64,000 nt of DNA from Rhizomys pruinosus. Lineage: Eukaryota > Chordata > Mammalia > Rodentia > Spalacidae. Each line of letters starts with the position of its first letter. The stretch's first letter is position 1. The translations under genes and the position numbers were made by a program. The stretch covers positions 1,434,455 through 1,498,454 of the forward strand of contig VZQC01009936.1 of NCBI GenBank assembly GCA_009823505.1, in the 5' to 3' direction. The notes below the pieces were generated by a model, which worked only from the letters and a program-made list of their open reading frames with translations, was not told the DNA's origin and did not search any database. Positions 1 through 11,617 of this stretch are shown one piece after another.

Positions 1-640
1 TGGCCGTGGCTTCTGTGGCTGTGGTTTCTCCATGTTCCCTCTTCTCTTCACCTCTTCAGCATCCTGGTTTCAAGCTCTCCTACTTCAAGTGGAGAATAAA
101 AGGCCAACATTCTCAGAGAAGATGAGGAGAGATGAACAATTAGCAAGTCCATTCCTTATGGTGCATCCAGGTTGTTTTTTTTTTTTTTTGCCAGTGATTA
201 CATTTGTGTGAGCATATGACATACTGCCTGATGTTATCAAAAGAACACTGGTCTGGGAATCAGGGTGCTGGATTTTTATTTTGCCTCTGGAACTAAAGAT
301 TTGTCTAGGCTTGGGAGGGCTGCTTTACCTCTCTGAACTTTTGCTGCATCATTTACCAAGAAATCCAGACTAGATCAATGTTTCTCAACTTCATATGCAT
401 ATTAGAATCATGTCAAACGCATAAAATACTGATGGCCGAGTCATATCCCATATAAACGAAATCAGATCCTCTGAAGGAGCAAAAGCCTTGGTGGTTTCGG
501 TAGTCTTGGCAATCTAATGTTCATTCAGGTTTGAGATCAACTAGTTTAGATGGTATCTAAGGAGTCTTTAGGCCTCTCAAATAACATGTATGTATATATA
601 TGTATATAATTATCTTTTATTAGAAGTTTCCTTTTCTGTT
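1..640. other. No recognised gene; single-copy-looking DNA
   Basis: I see no coding frame with protein-like character and no recognisable repeat apart from a poly-T run near 175-190 and a short TATA-rich stretch near 588-612. Reading frames are short and broken. Confidence 0.5.
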
Positions 641-742
641 TTGTTTTTTGAGACATTGTCTTATGTGGCTCAGGTTGGCTTCCACTTCTCACTGTAGCCT
701 GGCTGACGTAGAACTCGTTATCTTCTGGCTTTAGCCTCTTCA
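641..742 (-). repeat. Degenerate B1-family SINE fragment
   Basis: On the plus strand the text runs from a T-rich start through 'tgagacattgtcttatgtggctcaggttggc' style wording to 'ctggctttagcctc', the order expected of a reverse-oriented proto-B1/B1 element. It is strongly diverged and lacks the A-box end. B1 SINEs derive from 7SL RNA and are moved by L1 machinery. The family is likely; the subfamily is not resolvable by eye. Confidence 0.45.
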
Positions 743-945
743 AAGCATGTAGCATCATATACAGATTTAGTCCTCAAAATTTCAGTTGTAAATGACTGCA
801 TGTCTCATCCAATAGGGTGAATCCTCAGAATTAATAGAAGCCTCAGAATTAATCATTCTAAATAATGAACATAAAAGTATTCTCTCAGATGAAAAGAGAC
901 TTTTGGGTGGATCCGAACATTCAATCCATTTTACCTTGAAAAGGT

Positions 946-1557
946 AAAAAGTGCTCAGACTTTCCAATATGCATCACTCCCAACTACTTGAACAAAAGCT
1001 CAAGGACCCCTGCATAAGAAATTCTTACAACTAGGTAATTGGCAGTAGCATCCACAGATGAGGGATACCATTCGTCCGTTTGTTTGGGAACTAGAAGATA
1101 CTATGTTAAGTGAAGTAACACAGTCCGTCTGGGACTGTGTTACTTCACTTAACATAGTGTCTTCTAGTTCCATCCATTTACCTGCAAAGTTCATGATGTC
1201 ATCTTTCTTTACTGCTGCATAGAACTAAACTATGTAGATGTACCACATTTTCTCTATCCACTCATCAGTTGAGGGGCACTTGGGTTGGAACAACAACAAC
1301 AACAACAACAACAGAAAAGACTGTGTCAAAGAACTGACTGAAACGGTGAACTTCTGCTCTAAACAGTCAACTTCTGCATTGAGAATTGTGAGAAAGACTG
1401 AGAATAAGATGAAAAACATGTTTGACAGAATGCACAAGCTCTGTTAGGGTGGGGGGGGGGTAGGGAGGAGGACATGGGTCTAGATTTGATTTGTAACATA
1501 ATCTTGTACAAAAACATATATAAAAAACTAAATAAATTAAAAAAGTGCTCAGACTTT
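946..1557 (+). mobile_element. L1 insertion with 5' inversion (twin priming) and 18-bp TSD
   Basis: An identical 18-base direct repeat, aaaaagtgctcagacttt, lies at 946-963 and at 1540-1557. Between the copies is L1 3'-end sequence in two orientations. From about 964 to 1288 it reads as L1 on the minus strand (end of ORF2, then 3'UTR). From about 1289 it reads on the plus strand, beginning at the AAC repeat of the 3'UTR and ending in an A-rich tail at about 1539. In the ordinary L1 copy at 2215-3586 the two parts are contiguous: the sequence next to position 964 adjoins the AAC tract there. So the inverted 5' part and the plus 3' part meet with almost no loss. This is the structure attributed to twin priming during target-primed reverse transcription. 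The ORF2 portion is only the last roughly 60 codons and is not functional. Confidence 0.9.
1087..1171. repeat. 40-bp inverted repeat (hairpin) inside the inverted L1 arm
   Basis: Positions 1087-1126 are the reverse complement of 1132-1171 with one mismatch (T versus C), separated by a 5-base spacer. Both arms are the terminal ORF2 segment around 'gaagtaacacagtcc'. Ordinary L1 copies in this window, for example near 2595-2635, carry this segment once, so a short inverted duplication has been added here. Confidence 0.9.
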
Positions 1558-2055
1558 ACATAGGTGTGTGGAGAGTGTTTATTTGTGGAAATGTAGACTA
1601 TTTGAGTATGGATGTTTACTGGTAGGTAGACGTAATTGAAGGAATCCATGGAGTTTTTTTCTGCTTGTTTTAGCTTTTGTAAATAATGGAGATACAAGGT
1701 CATCAGAATGGATGTGACCAGGTGGTACTAAAGATGGCTGAGGAGGGGAGTTAGAAAAGATTCACTGGGAGACTGTGACTGCTCATGTGCCTTGGAAGTT
1801 ATGACGATCCAGAATTACTTAAGAGACAAGCCTTTAAGCACAGCAGCGAGAGATTATTTTGATTAATTACTTGAGGTGGAAAGATCTACCCTCGGCCAGA
1901 TACACCATTCTGAGCTTGGGTTCTGGACTGCATAAGCAGAAGCTGAGCTGAGCACCAGCGTATCCTGACGTGGATACAAAGATCCCACCTCAGACTTAGC
2001 ATCTCAGGTTCCTGCTGCCACGACTTTCCTGTTACGATGGATTAAAATTTTTATT
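1558..2055. other. No recognised gene or repeat
   Basis: Sequence between the twin-primed L1 and the next B1. I see no protein-like frame and no repeat that I recognise. Confidence 0.4.
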
Positions 2056-2199
2056 TTGTCTTTTTTGAGGCAAGGTCTTCCTTTAGTCCTAGCTGGCCGG
2101 AGCTTGCTATGTAGACCAGGCTGGCCTTGAACTCAGAGATCTGTCTGCCTCTGCCTCCTAAGTGCTAGGATTAAAGGCGCGTGCCACCATGCCCGGCTC
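2056..2199 (-). repeat. B1 SINE, near full length
   Basis: The plus strand shows the reverse complement of a B1: a T-rich tail and 'gaggcaaggtcttc', then 'gaccaggctggccttgaactc', 'ctgcctctgcctcc' and finally 'ggcgcgtgccaccatgcccggct', which is the RNA polymerase III promoter end. It abuts the 3' tail of the L1 that follows. A few percent divergence from the other B1s of this window. Confidence 0.85.
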
Positions 2200-2204
2200 C
2201 AATT

Positions 2205-3586
2205 TTCTTTTTTTTTTCTTTTGAACTTTTTAATTTTTTTTTCCACATAAATTTATTTTTATTTTTTAACAAATCTAGACCCGTGTTCCCACCCATTCCC
2301 CCACCCCGCCAGAGCTCATGCATTCTGCCAAACATGCTTTTCATCTCTTAGTCTTTCTCAATATTCTCCATGAGGAAGTTGACTGTTTTGAGCAGAAGTT
2401 CACTGTTTCAGTCAGTTCTTCGATGCAGTCCTTTCTGTTGCTGTTGTTGTTGTTGTTGTTGTTGTTGTTTCCAATATGCATCACGCCCAACTGCTTTGGA
2501 CAAAAGCTCAGGGGGCCCTACACAAGAAATACTTACAACTAGGTAATTGGCACTAGCATCCACAGATGAGGGATACCATTCATCGTTTGTTTTTCTGGGA
2601 CTGTGTTACTTCACTCAGCATGATGTCCTCTAGCTCCAGCCATTTTCCTGCAAAGCTCATGATGTCGTCTTTCTTTACTGCTGCATAGAACTCCATTGCG
2701 TAGATGTACCACATTTTCTCTATCCACTCATCAGTTGAGGGGCATTTGGGTTGGTTCCAGCTCCTTTCTATTGTGAAGAGAGCTGAAATAAACATGGCTG
2801 TGCATGTATCTCTGTGGTGGGGTGAGTCTTGAGGGTACATGCCCAGGAGTGGTATGGCTGGGTCAGGTGGCAGGTTCATTCCTAGATTTCCAAGGGTTCT
2901 CCACACTGCTTTCCATAGTGGTTGTATGAGTTTACATTCCCACCAGCAGTGGATGAGTGTTCCCCTTTCCCCACAACCTCTCCAGCACTTGGTATCATTT
3001 GTTTTCTTGATCCTAGCCAGTCTTATTGGAGTAAGATGATATCTTAAAGTGGTTTTGATTTGCATTTCCTTAATGATTAGTGATGTTGAACACTTCTTGA
3101 GGTGTTTCTCAGCCATCTCTTAATTCCTCACTTGTGAAGTCTCTGCTCAGTTCTTTGCTCCATCTATTGAGTGGGTCATTTGTTTTCTTTTTTCTTTGTT
3201 TTTTTGAGTAGTTTATATATTCTGGAAATTAATGCTTTGTCAGATGTATCTGCAATGAAGGTTTCCTCCCACTCTGTGGGATTTCTCTTCACTTCCTTGA
3301 TTGTTTCTTTTGATGTACAGAAGCTTTTGAGTTTAATGAGGTCCCATTTGTCAATTGTCGACCTTAATTCTTGCACAGCTGCTGTCTGATTTAGGAAGTC
3401 TTTTCCTACGCCTATGTCTTGTAGTCTGCTGCCAACTTTTTCTTCTATTGCCTTCAGAGTTTGGGGTTTCACGTTGACATCTTTGATCCATCTGGAGTTG
3501 ACTTGGTAGGGGTTTAATTTCATTCTTCTACAAGTGGTGATCCAGTTTTGCCAACACCACTTGCTGAAGATGCTGTCTTTTCTCCA
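2205..3586 (-). mobile_element. 5'-truncated L1: end of ORF2 plus 3'UTR
   Basis: T-rich tail at 2205-2270, then a 3'UTR with a GTT/AAC microsatellite (2437-2470), then ORF2 in reverse. A minus-strand frame at 2580-3116 has typical C-terminal ORF2 wording (for example '[19 protein letters not shown]' and '[16 protein letters not shown]'), including the Cys/His-rich region. A second frame at 3176-3523 gives the preceding segment ('[13 protein letters not shown]' type). The two are separated by a frameshift and stop codons near 3117-3175. The element ends abruptly near 3586, so the reverse transcriptase and endonuclease are missing. L1 ORF2 normally supplies both activities; this copy cannot. 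Confidence 0.9.
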
Positions 3587-3764
3587 TTGTGAGCTACACA
3601 GGGGGGATCTCTATACTAGTCCAATTTTCATACAATATAATTTAATGGTGCTTAGATCCCCTCCCCTATCCATGCCTCCCCTAGAGGTCCCCCCATCTAA
3701 TTAATATACCTTGTTGTGTATATATAATAAAGCCTATAGAGTCTAATTTTTGTCCCCAGATGTC

Positions 3765-3852
3765 TGGGGACTGTGTCACTTCACTTGATGTAGTATCTTC
3801 CAGTTCCAGCCATCTACCTGCAAAGTTCATTATGTCATCTTTCTTCAGTGAG
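3765..3852 (-). mobile_element. Short L1 ORF2 3'-terminal fragment
   Basis: About 90 bases match, in reverse orientation, the end of ORF2 seen at 2595-2690 ('ctgtgtcacttcacttgatgtagtatcttcc' to 'ttatgtcatctttctt'). It is more diverged than the larger L1 copy next to it and is probably a separate, older insertion. The stretch 3587-3764 to its left is AT-rich and unassigned. Confidence 0.75.
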
Positions 3853-3889
3853 GTCCATCCACTGAAGCCTGGTTAACCTACCAAGAGTC

Positions 3890-4015
3890 CCATCCTTGAA
3901 AGAGATTGACTCTCCCCTTCCCAGCAGCCCCCAGTTTCCAACAGTCCCTTAGTAGGATTGGGATTTCTTGCCCACCATGTCACATCTGTGATGGGATTTT
4001 GTCTGGTGTGAGCTT
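3890..4015 (-). mobile_element. Old L1 3'UTR fragment
   Basis: The wording 'ttgactctccccttcccagcagcc' through 'gctgggattttgtctggtgtgagcttg' is typical of older muroid L1 (Lx-type) 3'UTRs in reverse orientation. A similar 'gtgctgggattttgtctg' occurs at 40680-40700. Diverged, no tail or TSD seen. Confidence 0.55.
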
Positions 4016-4130
4016 GCATGCCATGGTGGTCTGTACCCTCGAACTGCAAGCCAAAAGGAATGCTTCCTTTCTTTAGTTGCTTTCGTCAGAGTGTTTTATC
4101 ACAGTGGTAGTAAAGAAGACAGAAGTTCAG
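4016..4130 (+). repeat. 3' end of a rodent interspersed repeat (LTR- or URR-like)
   Basis: The pattern 'aactgcaagccaaaaggaatgcttcc...ttagttgctttcgtcagagtgttttatcacag' recurs in modified form at 21225-21310. It resembles the ends of common rodent repeats of the MaLR LTR or URR1 kind. I cannot decide which family without a consensus library. Confidence 0.45.
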
Positions 4131-7100
4131 GATGATTTGAGGAGCATCAAAGGCCCATCTGAGGTTGGTAGTTGTAAAGTTAGCATGTGTCTGCTTGATT
4201 TTTTCTGACTGAGGTCCTGTCAAGTTTGAAGCAAACCAATAGAATCCCATCTATTGGTGTCTTCATGCCTATCAATTGCTATGTTTTATCTGATTTGGGG
4301 CCATCATGTTGCTTTGTACGTCTGGGATGGGGACATGACCCACTTGCCTGGATCCGGCTGTTGTGGCTGCTTGGCTCCCACAATTCCTGTCTGGTCTGAG
4401 AGTGTGCCTTAGCCTGGCTCCTGGAATGCCTGAACTCTTGTGGATTTATTGTTCTTTCCTTTCGTGCATTGGAAGTTTGTGTTCTAGATTCCTAGGAATC
4501 TTTTTAATTTTCTTCTTGACGAGCAAGACTGTCATATAGAAACAACCATGTTTTTCTTATCCTCTTCTATAGACATGTGACATGATGTTCATGAATAACA
4601 AAATCATGCATTCAAGCTTACATATACTTAAGGTGGACTAGCACAAGGGGTGTTTGGTCATCTAAATGTCTTTGGAAGGAATAAACTTCCATACCAAACT
4701 GCCACAAGTGGCCAACTTTAGGAAAACTCGGGGTCCTTGATGAGCTTTTTCTGAGACACAGGAGACTGAACAATGCAACTTTTACATTGTTCATTTTAGC
4801 CTCAGTTCAAAGGCCTGGGAAAATAGGAGCCAGCAGGTGATCAAGTAGAATATTCAGAACAAAACGGACCCTGTGCTCTTCCTGTTCAATAGGTTCTGCA
4901 TAATATCTTTGGATTTTGGCATTGAAAAATAGGAGAGAGGCGCCACTATTCGTCTGGCAGATTTATCAAGCTGAGCCTTGTCAATTGCATTATCCTGTTT
5001 CCAAAAAGACAGTAGAGCCTGTGAAATTTAACAGTGTCTGTCACCACTTGACATATTGGCTAAAACAAAAGCAGATTGAGGAAATGATTCACAATAGTTA
5101 ATTGTTTCAATAGTTAGTCTTTCCCATCTGCACAGTGTGTTGAATTTCATGACATCTGATGGGAACTTTGTAGAAAATTAATGCATCGAATTGTTGGAAA
5201 GGAACAAGCCTGCTCTTTGAGTTTGTAGTAGCTTCATATTAGTATCTAAGATGTCTAATAGGTCAGACTGCAAAGTGTCTTGACTTAGGCAATAGGAAAA
5301 TAACCAGAACATTTGTAATAGGGGATAATATTTAATGAATAATAACTCAAATTTTGCTCTTTCAACTAAAGAATGGATTATGTATTTTGGCTAGGATAAA
5401 CTCAAAAGCAGATAGAAAAACTGTCCAATATTTCATAAAGAAACAAATTCCAGATGATACATACTGAAAACCTTTATCTTCTCTTAGAACATGAATATAC
5501 AGCACATGTGGTCTCAGAATTCATGATGCCACTCAATACGATGGATCATTTCTGATTGGAAGCCATGAATTTGTAATGATTGTGTTGCTCTGTGGTTTAA
5601 ATTCATCTTTGATAGATCTAGGCTTTATACTGCACTGGAATCCTTACTGCACTTTGACATATTTCTCATGATTACTAAACTACTGACTTATCTGACCTAA
5701 GGAACAACTTTATATACTGGAGATATGAGTGTCAAACAAGAATAGTGAGTTATCTTTATAGAAATCTGCAGTAGTGATAAAGATATAACTCTATGATAGT
5801 TGACTCTTTTGGAAAATATTCCTATCATTTGTTTTCTTGTTGGACACCTAAAAGCAAGATTATACTTTAGCTGTACCAAAAACCAATGTTTTGAGGAGAG
5901 AAAAGATTAGGGCTGTATATCCCCTATGGCTTTCAGATAGCTGTCCTTGGGATTATCGAAAGTACCACTGCCTTACTCTTGCAGTAGTGAAGAAGTATGG
6001 GTTTCTTTGAATAGATTGGTTGTAAAGAATGAAGGTATTCTGTTTTATAAAGAATACAGTAAATCCATTGGTGAGGCCTCAAGTCCTTGAAGAACTGTGC
6101 TGAATAGGCATGCCTATTTTGTACAACCCATCCAGGTGAAATCCAGACTGGTATCCCTAATCATAAGCCTGTTGGAGCTTTTACTAATATAGGACGCTCC
6201 AATAGAAAGTTCTGAGAGCAGAGCTGCTCTGGTAGGAAATGAGCTCTATACCTTTGTCCTTGAGAATACTTCTGGACATTGGCAGCTAGAAAAATTGTAC
6301 ATACTGTGAAACAGCCGGTTCAGAGTCTAAAAATATGCAGTTCAGTGTGGACTGCCACATGATTAGAAATGGAGTCAATTTTCTCCACCCATTGTGTTAA
6401 AAATAATTAGAACAGTAAGAGAAGGTAAGTGAGGAGCGGAGGTCAAGGTGTGGGGAGAACAATGCTCAGCACACCTGAATGCCTTACCTCAGTGGCTACA
6501 TCTGCATCCAGTGAGCTGAGATACGGATCACTGGATGATCAGTCAATGTTCTGAATTAAAATAGCACAGAGAACCCACCAGAACTTGCACACTCCTTTCC
6601 ATCTTTGGAGGAACCTCTGACTCTGTGGATTGTACTCCGGTCTAAGGAAGGCTGGTATTCAGGGCAAGATGCCAGTAACTCTGTCACTATTCCTCAGCCT
6701 GCCAGGAGCAGCAGATTGCTTGTCCTCTCCTGCTAGAGAAAGACCTTTTTGTTGTTGTATATTCTATCTGAAACCATCACAAAGTAGAAGCTATGAATCA
6801 GAAAGACCATTAGTGAAATAATTTTGCTCTTGTAGACAGATGAGAGTTATACTTCTTTTTCTTTCAGTATCTCTGAAGTTCAGTTCACATTTCTTCATGT
6901 GAAAGTAGCCTTTTCTCCTCTTGGATTTATGGTGAGCTGAGCAAGCAGTCCTGGTGAAATTAAGCCCACATATAAACAATAGCTTTGGACAGCTCGATTT
7001 TGGTCCCCAGCTCCAATAGAATTTCTTCCCTTTCCCCACTTTATTACATTTTCTTATTCTTTGCTTTTTGTGACTCACTTTTATATCAAAGATCACATTT

Positions 7101-7764
7101 GTGCGAGGTTATGCCAAATTGATATTGGCCTATGATGGTTGTGCTGCATAAGAATAGCACTGTGTTTAAGTTTGAAACAGTTGCATTTGACTAAACTTGG
7201 AAAAAGAGAAGATAGCATTCATAATCCAAAAATCTGTGCTTGTGATCCTTTTGTATGTCTTACAGTTTTCCAAGCAGAAACAGAGTAAGATCTTGAGTCT
7301 TCAATAGAGGTTAGGATAGATTTATAATCTACATGTTACGTGTAGATAAGATGGTTAGAGGAGACTGGTAAAGTATTCCTAAGGAGTTACAGAAACTGGG
7401 AATTACTTATCCTGAACTTTGTAGTCAGAATAAATAATGATATTGGATTAAACATTTAATGATAGCAAAAGGAGGGTTTAGGGTATGCATGAGTTTAAAG
7501 ACACTTATGAGTTGCCAATAAGTGTGCTGATGTCTCCATAGGTGAGACCACACTGAAACCTGCTAGCAGTGTCACGAAGTTACTTATGGAGATTTTACAG
7601 ATGGGGTTGCTAAGGATCAGAAACAGTGTTGAATACATGCATGCCACGAAGATGTGGTTCAGATCTAGGTTATCTAATTTTGATTAGATTTGTTTTGTAC
7701 AGCCTGTTGATCTATGAAGAAAGGGGCTTGTTTGGATGCTTGTATATATTTTCTTTTGTTTTTA
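4131..7764. other. 3.6 kb without a recognised gene
   Basis: AT-rich, single-copy-looking sequence. Frames reach at most about 100 codons (6791-7096 minus) and lack recognisable motifs. I see no SINE or L1 here. Confidence 0.45.
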
Positions 7765-8022
7765 AATATACTTTTTGTTATTAAACTTTTTCATACATCA
7801 TTTGTCAATCCAGTTTAGACTCCTTTCCCTTTCCATGCCCCCATCCCACCTGAGTTCATGCATTCTGCCGTACATGACTTCCATCTTTTTTTGAGTCTTT
7901 CCAAAGTTTTTTCAAAGCAGAGGATTGTTGTTTTGGGAGAACTTCACTGTTTCAGTTGATTCTTTGTCCCAGTTCTTTTCTTTTTTGTTGTTCCCTCCAG
8001 CTTGTATTTCTTCAACGTATGG

Positions 8023-8066
<44 letters not shown>

Positions 8067-8525
8067 CACCTATACTAAAATTATGTTACCTGAAAACAAA
8101 CTGCATGTTATTTCTAAATCATATTTCAGGATTCACATGTTTCCCTTTTGATTTTATATTACTCTAAAATATGTATATACCACCCATATACCAAAATGCC
8201 AAAGTCTGAAAATAAATGGTAGGTTAATTCTAGAACCTGTTAAGGGATTCACATTACAAGAGCACAGTTGTTTTCATATAATGAAGAATATAACATTAAT
8301 ATTGCTCAATTTGCCTTACAACTAGGTACTTAGTTCTACTAGCATACACAGACGAGGGATACCATTTGTCGTTTGTTTTTCTGGGGTGTTACTTCACTTA
8401 ACATAATATAGTCTCGTTCCATCTATTTACCTGCAAATTTCATGATGTTATCTTTATCACTGCATAGAACTCCATTGTGTACATGTACTACATTTTCTCT
8501 TTCCACTTGTTGGTTGAGGGGCACA
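7765..8525 (-). mobile_element. L1 3' end: long 3'UTR and last part of ORF2
   Basis: Starts with a T-rich 3' tail ('ttattaaactttttcatacatc'), followed by a 3'UTR that matches 58745-58930 and, beyond a microsatellite, 60085-60300. ORF2 wording in reverse begins near 8365 ('gtttgtttttctgg...acttcacttaacat') and stops near 8525 at 'ttgaggggcac'. Compared with the copy at 58.7-60.3 kb it lacks roughly 1 kb of 3'UTR, so the two belong to different L1 lineages or one has an insertion or deletion. Confidence 0.8.
8023..8065. repeat. (GT)n microsatellite
   Basis: About 20 uninterrupted GT units inside the L1 3'UTR. At the same place the copy at 58.9 kb carries a TA/CA repeat, so this position in the L1 3'UTR appears prone to dinucleotide expansion. 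Confidence 0.9.
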
Positions 8526-10666
8526 CAGCTCTTTGCTGTGTTCTGGCTGGCTGAGTAGCTCTGCCCACACAGCTGCATACACCCCGTGAATAATCTGCCT
8601 GGCTGAAGTGCCTGGCCTCTATGTGTGAGCCCCTGTGGCTTTAGCCCTCCTGTGGCCAGGCTGTAGCCCCCCGACCTCTATACCCCAGAGTCCCCGCTGA
8701 TACTGGTCTATATTTTCACAAAGAGCCTTAAGGAATGTTGAGCAAGGGACAGCACCACTAGGGAACAAAAACAGAAACAGGCAAATATCTGCTCTGGAAG
8801 GAGGCTGCAGGTGCTGCACAGTTGGGTACATTCTTGGAGCTAAGGAAAAGTTGTACTGGGAAAAATAGACACAGTTGGAGGTTCTTAGGAAATTCCAGTA
8901 ACCAAAATGGCATAAAAGTTTAAAGTGATAGATAACATGGTTATTTTACTCACAGAGAAAATATGCCATCAGTCATATGGCATTACATCATCTGGCTAGC
9001 AGGAAAACTATACAGAGATGCTTAGATGTTGAGTTGGAGCTGCCTATATGCAAAGATGAAGTGGGCATAGAAGGGCATGATAGAAGATTCTGGGGATGGA
9101 CAGGCAGAGCTTTACAGAAAGTTAGGACATGGCAATTTCTCTAGAGTTGTTAACTGTACAATGCCTTTTATTCATATAACTCAGATTTATTTCATCCATA
9201 CAATATTTCTGTTTAACAATGCAATTGAAACACAAAAGGAAAGATGGATCATTCTAGGTAGAAATCAATTATAATTAGACTTCATAGCTTTCAGACAAAA
9301 GCCCTTGAAAATCCATACTCTAAACCACTGTTTTTTGCTGACACATTTATCCTTACTCCATTTTACTTTTGAAATCCAAATATAATTGTATCAATATGTC
9401 ATGATTTCTTCCTAAAATCTCTAGTGAACTTAGCTGTTTCAAAGAATGGCTGTGACAAAGCATGCCTCGATAAATGGGGAATAATTTCGAAAGCTCGGGA
9501 ACATTTCTAGGGTTGTGGGCTATGCTGGTTCTGTGTTCAGGAAAAGGGCTGGCTGTTGAGGAACAAAGCAGCACATTGAAAATAATGCCTTTAATATGTT
9601 AAGAACAGGGAGCTTTTCCTTAGTGTATCTTTGATTGTTCCAGTTCTTTTTCTCAATAAATACATGGCAAAAATCACATTGCTATTATATTTTAATTTTC
9701 CAGCAGCACTCTATATTGGAGACAGTAATTAATGAAAATTATAGACTAACAATTTTAATGTTTGTCTTAGGTGCCTAGTCCTTACTTTGCCTCATATATG
9801 GATGCCAAAAGCAATTTAAAGATATGAGTGAGACTCTGGTTGTGGCATGTGTCTAAAGTGTCCCAAGTCCTCAGCTTAACTGTGTATGGTGGTGTCTACA
9901 ATATGGAGCCTAAGTCAGAGATGGTTTCCCTATTCTGATAGAGTGGCTTTCAGTGTAACAATTACCTTTTAAGAAGGCTGCGTTACTTGGTCTATTTAGA
10001 TTTTTAGAAAGAAAGAGTCCAAACAATATGTTCAACTGACAAAATTAAATCTTGTCAAGTCATTTTTGCTAAAAAGCTTAAAACATGTTTAGGAAGACTT
10101 GTGAATAATATTTTACAACTTGGTTCATGTGACCATATATGTAATAAAATGGGCTTTTCTTCCAATTTTTCATTAATTGAGCATAACAACAAAGAATATT
10201 GAACTGGGGTAAGTGACCTAGGAAAATGAAATTCTTGCCCTCATTTATGAGTGAATACACTTTATAAAGTGTGGAGAATATTGTGCCCAGAAGAATTAAA
10301 TGGCACCACAAAATAAATAAATGGTGATTTCTCAAACTTTATCTATACTAATTTAAATCTTGGAGACTTAAGTCGAGACAACTTAGACATCTCATTATTC
10401 CATAAACACAGTGATGTTTCTTGAAAACTATTAAAGTGAAAAAAATTCATGGCAAAGGAAAAATGAGGAGAGAAACAATTTGGGGCAAGTCATAAGATAC
10501 ACAGATATAATCACACCACTATCTTTTTGATAGACATTCGAAGAATTAATTAAAAATATAATGGTCAATTAAATGCAGCCAAAATTCAGGCACCTGATGT
10601 CAATGAGTGGGTGGGGGCAATATGAATAGGACACGCCTCTCCAGATGGCATTTGTAGCCTAGGGCC

Positions 10667-10669
<3 letters not shown>
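8526..10669. other. 2.1 kb without a recognised gene
   Basis: The first 300 bases are GC-richer than the rest. A minus-strand frame of 70 codons at 8619-8831 has no motif that I recognise. The remainder is AT-rich, with no repeats seen. Confidence 0.4.

Positions 10670-10703
<34 letters not shown>
10670..10703. repeat. (TG)n microsatellite
   Basis: About 17 uninterrupted TG units. The Cys-Val reading frames that start in it are products of the repeat. Confidence 0.9.
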
Positions 10704-10705
<2 letters not shown>

Positions 10706-11114
10706 TGGGTGGGGCAGAGGACAGAATAAGCATGCTGTCAGGCACCTTTTATCTAGTTATGGAAAGATGGATCATCTCAGGGTCAAACAACAACCCAAAA
10801 GAAAAAAACATCCACCTACATATCAAAAGAACATGCAGTTTTTGGCACACTTAATCCCATAGTCATGGGCTTCTTCATGGCCAATTTCTCTTTATTTTAA
10901 CTTTGTTTTCTGATTGTAAAAATATTTGAAAGGATAATTGGAAAATACATAAGAAAATGACAATCATCTTTAATTCTTTCACCTAGAAAAAATGATAGTT
11001 ATTTCTTCCCAGGTCAGTTTTTTTTCTGGGTTTGTGTATAATATGCATGTTTAGGGTATATATACCTGTGTAAAAACATGAAAGTGTATGGATGTTAAAA
11101 ATTCAAAGACAAGC

Positions 11115-11250
11115 TGGGCAAGCACTTGGGAGGTGGAGGCAGGCATATCTCTGTGAGTTCAAGGCCAGCCTGGTCTACATAGAGAGTTCCAGGACAGCTG
11201 GGGCTGCAGGGAGATCCTGTCTCAAAGAGACTAAAAAAAAAAAAAAAAAA
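11115..11250 (+). repeat. B1 SINE with internal deletion
   Basis: Begins 'agctgggc' and jumps directly to 'aagcacttgggaggtggaggcagg', so about 25 bases between the A-box region and the 'cagcactt' motif are missing. It continues with 'gttcaaggccagcctggtctac' and ends in an A tail at about 11234-11250. Flanks near 11100 and 11250 are similar (aaaattcaaagacaa versus aaaaatcaaggacaa) and may be a diverged TSD. Confidence 0.8.
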
Positions 11251-11337
11251 GAAAAATCAAGGACAAAATTACATGTGGCTCTGTTAGCTTATTATATTTC
11301 AAATAATTCTCCATGTCATTTCACTGTCTTCAAAACT

Positions 11338-11617
11338 TTAAAAATGTGTAATATGGGGGCTGGAGAGATGGCCTAGCGGGTAAGAGCGCCGGCCGCTGTT
11401 GCAGAGGACCTGGGTTCGATCCCCAGCACCCACATGGCGGCTGAGAACCATCTGAAACTCCAATTCCAGGAGAACTCCAGTTCCAGGGGAATCCGACACC
11501 CTCTTCTGACCTCCGCGGCATTGCACGACATGGGTGCACAGACTTGCATGGAGACAGTACATTCATACTCATACAGAAATAAATAATATTAATAAAAAAA
11601 TTAAAAATGTGTAATAT
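11338..11617 (+). mobile_element. B2 SINE, full length, with perfect 17-bp TSD
   Basis: The TSD ttaaaaatgtgtaatat lies at 11338-11354 and 11601-11617. The element starts 'gggggctggagagatggcc' with a tRNA-derived head carrying an A box and a B box ('gggttcgatcccc'), then a non-tRNA body and an AATAAAT-type tail. The last roughly 70 bases of the body ('gcattgcacgacatgggtgcacagac') are not the mouse B2 tail as I know it and recur in all B2 copies of this window. B2 is a polymerase III SINE mobilised by L1. Reading frames here on the minus strand come from the SINE. Confidence 0.93.

Noticed and set aside
1225..1447. Frames with Asn or Leu runs on the two strands
   Set aside because: They come from the AAC microsatellite of the L1 3'UTR.
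11355..11425. tRNA-like sequence with A and B boxes at the heads of B2, B3 and B4 elements
   Set aside because: These are tRNA-derived SINE promoters; no cloverleaf of a functional tRNA gene is present.
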